A stretch of DNA of 64,000 bases from [Bacillus] enclensis (GTDB taxonomy: Bacteria; Bacillota; Bacilli; Bacillales; Bacillaceae_B), in NCBI RefSeq assembly GCF_001456935.1, contig NZ_KQ758482.1, positions 1 to 64,000 of the forward strand, in the 5' to 3' direction. The translations under genes and the position numbers were made by a program. The notes beneath the pieces were generated by a model. The model was not told where the DNA came from, made no database searches, and worked only from the letters and a program-made list of their open reading frames with translations. Positions 61,377-64,000 of the stretch are shown here, in pieces (the first letter of the stretch is position 1; the number at the start of each line of letters is the position of its first letter).

Positions 61377-62770
61377 TCTTCTTCCCCCTTCGCTTTCCGG
61401 ATCAATTTATTTGGGTTCAGGAGTCCAGATGGATCAAGGGCATCCTTTATGTTTTTCATCACCTGAAGCGCCCCTCCGTGTTCCCTTTCCTGGTATTTCA
61501 TTTTACCGGCCCCGACCCCGTGTTCACCGGTGCAGGTACCGTTTCTCTCAAGGGCATATTCCACAATCTGTTCATTGAACACTTCAGCTTTTTGAACTTC
61601 TTCCCTATCGGTTAAATCGAGCATCACTAGTGCATGATAATTGCCGTCTCCGACATGCCCAAGAATGCCTCCGGTCAGTTTCAGCTCATCCAGTTTTTGA
61701 CGTGCAGCCCTGATGGCGCCGGATAATTCCGAGATGGGCACACATACATCGGTGACCATCATTTTCTTACCGGGATTCCCGTGGATATAGGCATAGGCAA
61801 GGTTATGCCTTGCATCCCACAATTTATTCCTGGCTGCCTGGTCTTCCTCGAAATGGATTGCCTCGCATCCATGATCTGAAACGATTTCCTCCATGAATGC
61901 CACATCCTGTTTCAGCCCTGCTTCGTTTCCATGAAACTCGAGAAACAAGGTCGGCTTCTCTATGTAATCTGTATCGCTGAACAAGTTCACCTGCTTCATT
62001 GATGCATCATCGACAAGCTCCACCCTGGCAACGGGTATCCCGGCCTGAAGAATCGATACAACCGCTTCAACTGCATCATCAATATGAGGGAAAAATGCCC
62101 TTGCAGCAAGAATATGTTCAGGTATTCCATATACTCTCAATGTCAACTCCGTAAAGCATCCAAGCGTTCCTTCAGACCCGACGAATAAATGGTTCAGGTT
62201 ATATCCTGATGATGATTTCTGTGCAAGATTCCCCGTATGGATGATCTCCCCGGAAGCAAGCACCACTTCCAGATTTCTGACCTGATCTCTCATCACACCA
62301 TATTTCACCGATGTGGTCCCGCTCGCATTCGTTGCAGCCATTCCCCCAAGTGTTGCATCCGCACCGGGATCGACTGAGAAAAACAACCCGTATTTCTTTA
62401 ATTCTTTGTTAAGCTGCGACCTGGTCACCCCAGGCTGCACCCTGACAAGGAAATCCTTTTCCCTTATTTCTAGGATTTTGTTCATTTGCGAAAAATCAAT
62501 GCTGATTCCTTTTTCATAAGGAATGACGTGCCCCTCCAGGCTTGTCCCCAATCCAAAGGGTATAATGGGAGTATTATAAGCCCCTGCCAATTTGACAATT
62601 TTGCTTACTTCTTCAGCATTCTCCGGGAATACGACAATATCAGGAGAGAACGGATGGTGATAGGATTCATCCTTTCCGTGTTGTTCCAATACAGTTGCAT
62701 TTGTAGTCACTTGATGACTTTTAAGGGCTTCTCTCAATTCATGAAGCAGTCCTTTCTCTTTAACGGTCAT
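61373..62770 (-). CDS. FAD-linked oxidase (glycolate/D-lactate dehydrogenase, GlcD type)
   Basis: 465 residues. FAD-binding type 4 domain: PFGLGTSLEGHVIPY, DPGADATLGGMAATNASGTTSVKYG; C-terminal cap with GHVGDGNYHALVML (substrate-site His) and EHGVGAGKMKY, ending GLLNPNKLI. Oxidises a D-2-hydroxyacid such as lactate or glycolate. Start follows AAAGGAGGAGAAACGG. Coupled to the BASS gene, suggesting uptake and oxidation of the same acid (inference). Confidence 0.92.
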   Translation of the reverse strand: MTVKEKGLLHELREALKSHQVTTNATVLEQHGKDESYHHPFSPDIVVFPENAEEVSKIVKLAGAYNTPIIPFGLGTSLEGHVIPYEKGISIDFSQMNKILEIREKDFLVRVQPGVTRSQLNKELKKYGLFFSVDPGADATLGGMAATNASGTTSVKYGVMRDQVRNLEVVLASGEIIHTGNLAQKSSSGYNLNHLFVGSEGTLGCFTELTLRVYGIPEHILAARAFFPHIDDAVEAVVSILQAGIPVARVELVDDASMKQVNLFSDTDYIEKPTLFLEFHGNEAGLKQDVAFMEEIVSDHGCEAIHFEEDQAARNKLWDARHNLAYAYIHGNPGKKMMVTDVCVPISELSGAIRAARQKLDELKLTGGILGHVGDGNYHALVMLDLTDREEVQKAEVFNEQIVEYALERNGTCTGEHGVGAGKMKYQEREHGGALQVMKNIKDALDPSGLLNPNKLIRKAKGEEE

Positions 62771-62937
62771 CCGTTTCTCCTCCTTTGGCAAAATGTATAA
62801 TGTATGCAATTATACATAATAATCTGAATTTTTCAATAGAACTGAAGTCATTTTTATATTTTTTAAATCAGGAACGTTTAGGTAAAAACATAAAGGGAAA
62901 CAAGACATTAATTCATTTTTAAAAGGAGGAACCAAAG

Positions 62938-63201
62938 TTGAATACAATAAAGATTGAACTGGAGTACTCCCCTGATTCGCTGTCTGCAGATGAAGCAAAA
63001 GATCAAATAAAGAAATCACTGGAAGATTCCGGATTGAAGGTTGTTTCTTTCGATGCTGGAGGGGATACGGATTCTTCTGTTAATAAAATGCATTCTTCCC
63101 TGCCGAACCAGCCTGACTTCGCCGAGCCGGATGTAAATTCCTCGGGTGCCGGCGGAATGGTATCACCTGACTCGAGCGGGTACCCGAATAAAGATAAATA
63201 G
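62938..63201 (+). CDS. Hypothetical small acidic protein
   Basis: 87 residues. MNTIKIELEYSPDSLSADEAKDQIKKSLEDSGLKVVSFD looks like a small alpha/beta module; the rest is Ser/Gly/Pro-rich and probably disordered. TTG start after AAAAGGAGGAACCAAAG, an excellent site. Not recognised; a terminator follows directly. Confidence 0.75.
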   Translation: MNTIKIELEYSPDSLSADEAKDQIKKSLEDSGLKVVSFDAGGDTDSSVNKMHSSLPNQPDFAEPDVNSSGAGGMVSPDSSGYPNKDK

Positions 63202-63202
63202 G

Positions 63203-63240
63203 AAAAGGACAAGGGGTTCGTGCCCTTGTCCTTTTTCTCC
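63203..63240. terminator. Terminator between the small gene and hydrolase
   Basis: AAAAGGACAAGGG-GTTCGTG-CCCTTGTCCTTTTTC between convergent genes. Confidence 0.88.
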
Positions 63241-63244
63241 CATA

Positions 63245-64000
63245 TTATTGTTTCATCGCTTCTTCGATGAAACCATTCAGCCGGCGCTTGTATTCTTCTC
63301 CCTCATCTAAAAAGCCCTGCGTATGGCCTACTCCCGGGATGATCCACAGCTCTCTCATGCCTGCTGCATTCTCATAAAGGCGCTGGGCCATTTCCGAAGG
63401 CACTAGTTCATCTTTATCACCATGGATGATAAAGAGCGGCAGGTCATCCTTCTTTTTCTTCACTTGATTCAACGCTGATGCTTCATCGAATGAGTATCCT
63501 GCCTTGCTTTCTGTGACCTTGCTCGTGATGTCAATCAGCGGGAAAGACGGGAGATTGTAAAGATGCTTCAGCTGATGAGCCATTTCTTCCTCTACAGATG
63601 TGTACCCGCTGTCTGCAATGATTCCCTTCACTTGATCCGGAAGATCTTCACCGCTGGTCATCAGTACGGTCGAGGCTCCCATTGAAAAGCCGTGAAGGAA
63701 AATGGCCTTTTCATTCTTCTCTTCTATGAGATAGTCAATCCATTTTCGCATATCATTCCTGTCATCCCACCCCATGCCTATATAATCCCCTTCACTCTTT
63801 CCATGGCCGCGGGCGTCAGGCTTCAATATATCGTATCCTTTATCATAATAATACCTTGTCACTTCCGGAAGCTGTTCGTTACTCCCTTTATAGCCGTGGG
63901 CCAATATCACCGTCTTGCCGATCGGGGCATCATTTTTCAAGTAAACGGCACTAAGGGTAAGACCATCATCACTTTCTATTTCAACTTCTTCAAAATCCTG
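63245..64000 (-). CDS. Alpha/beta hydrolase, S9-like (5' end off right edge)
   Basis: At least 252 residues; the frame stays open to the window edge (DFEEVEIESDDGLTLSAVYL precedes the first internal Met), so the start is outside. Oxyanion region VILAHGYKGSNEQ, nucleophile elbow GFSMGAS, catalytic Asp in HGDKDELVP and His in GVGHTQGF. Likely a serine esterase or peptidase of the YqkD/YfhR style; substrate unknown. Confidence 0.9.
   Translation of the reverse strand, partial: QDFEEVEIESDDGLTLSAVYLKNDAPIGKTVILAHGYKGSNEQLPEVTRYYYDKGYDILKPDARGHGKSEGDYIGMGWDDRNDMRKWIDYLIEEKNEKAIFLHGFSMGASTVLMTSGEDLPDQVKGIIADSGYTSVEEEMAHQLKHLYNLPSFPLIDITSKVTESKAGYSFDEASALNQVKKKKDDLPLFIIHGDKDELVPSEMAQRLYENAAGMRELWIIPGVGHTQGFLDEGEEYKRRLNGFIEEAMKQ

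Overview
The window is chromosomal DNA from a spore-forming Bacillaceae bacterium. Evidence: gamma-type SASP and SspK genes, PerR, CtsR, Fur and SigB-type control sites, strong AGGAGG ribosome sites with frequent TTG starts, moderate G+C, and gene order closely matching the Bacillus subtilis rrnD-ygxA-ygzB-perR-ygaF-gsaB-ygaE-ygaD-ygaC-ygaB-sspE-fabL-yfhS-mutY-yfhP-yfhJ-sspK-yfhH-recX-yfhF-yfhE-yfhD segment. The genus cannot be fixed from sequence alone; a Rossellomorea- or Bacillus-like organism is an inference.

Layout. 1-240: tandem promoters and leader of an rRNA operon whose 16S gene lies just off the left edge (minus strand). 0.2-8.6 kb: ygxA, ygzB, perR, a cobalamin adenosyltransferase/2-hydroxyacid dehydrogenase pair, bcp, a two-TM K+ channel, gsaB, ygaE. 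8.7-14.4 kb: a five-gene peptide ABC transporter in appDFABC order, placed between ygaE and ygaD. 14.4-26.6 kb: the conserved yga/yfh block with fatty-acid synthesis (fabL), DNA repair (mutY, recX) and spore proteins. 26.6-54 kb: more strain-specific genes: DoxX, a nucleotidyltransferase fusion, an ABC1 kinase, a diguanylate cyclase, an alkyltransferase-like protein, clpE, katE, a yhbD/bactofilin pair, an envelope operon (polysaccharide deacetylase, DedA, glycolipid glycosyltransferase) divergent from a phosphodiesterase, transporters, ferritin, TerC. 53.7-58.7 kb: Fur-controlled iron acquisition (ferredoxin-NADP reductase divergent from an ABC siderophore importer of the yfiY-yfiZ-yfhA type). 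58.8-64 kb: short-chain fatty acid transporter, BASS transporter coupled to an FAD-linked 2-hydroxyacid oxidase, and a partial hydrolase.

Stress and metal homeostasis recur: PerR, Bcp, KatE behind a SigB-like promoter, ferritin, ClpE behind CtsR boxes, and Fur-controlled iron uptake.

The most unusual content is non-coding. Two dispersed repeat families occupy the intergenic spaces. Family A (nine complete or partial copies) is a modular near-palindrome with TGATTNNNGTGCAAGAC-type ends. In three places it sits, always in the same orientation, behind a GGCTGGGACAA motif and a terminator hairpin just after a gene's stop codon. Family B (three copies of 172-173 bp) looks like a MITE with GGCTCTTTTC-type inverted ends and 7-8 bp target duplications. 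No CRISPR array, tRNA gene, prophage or intact transposase gene was seen.
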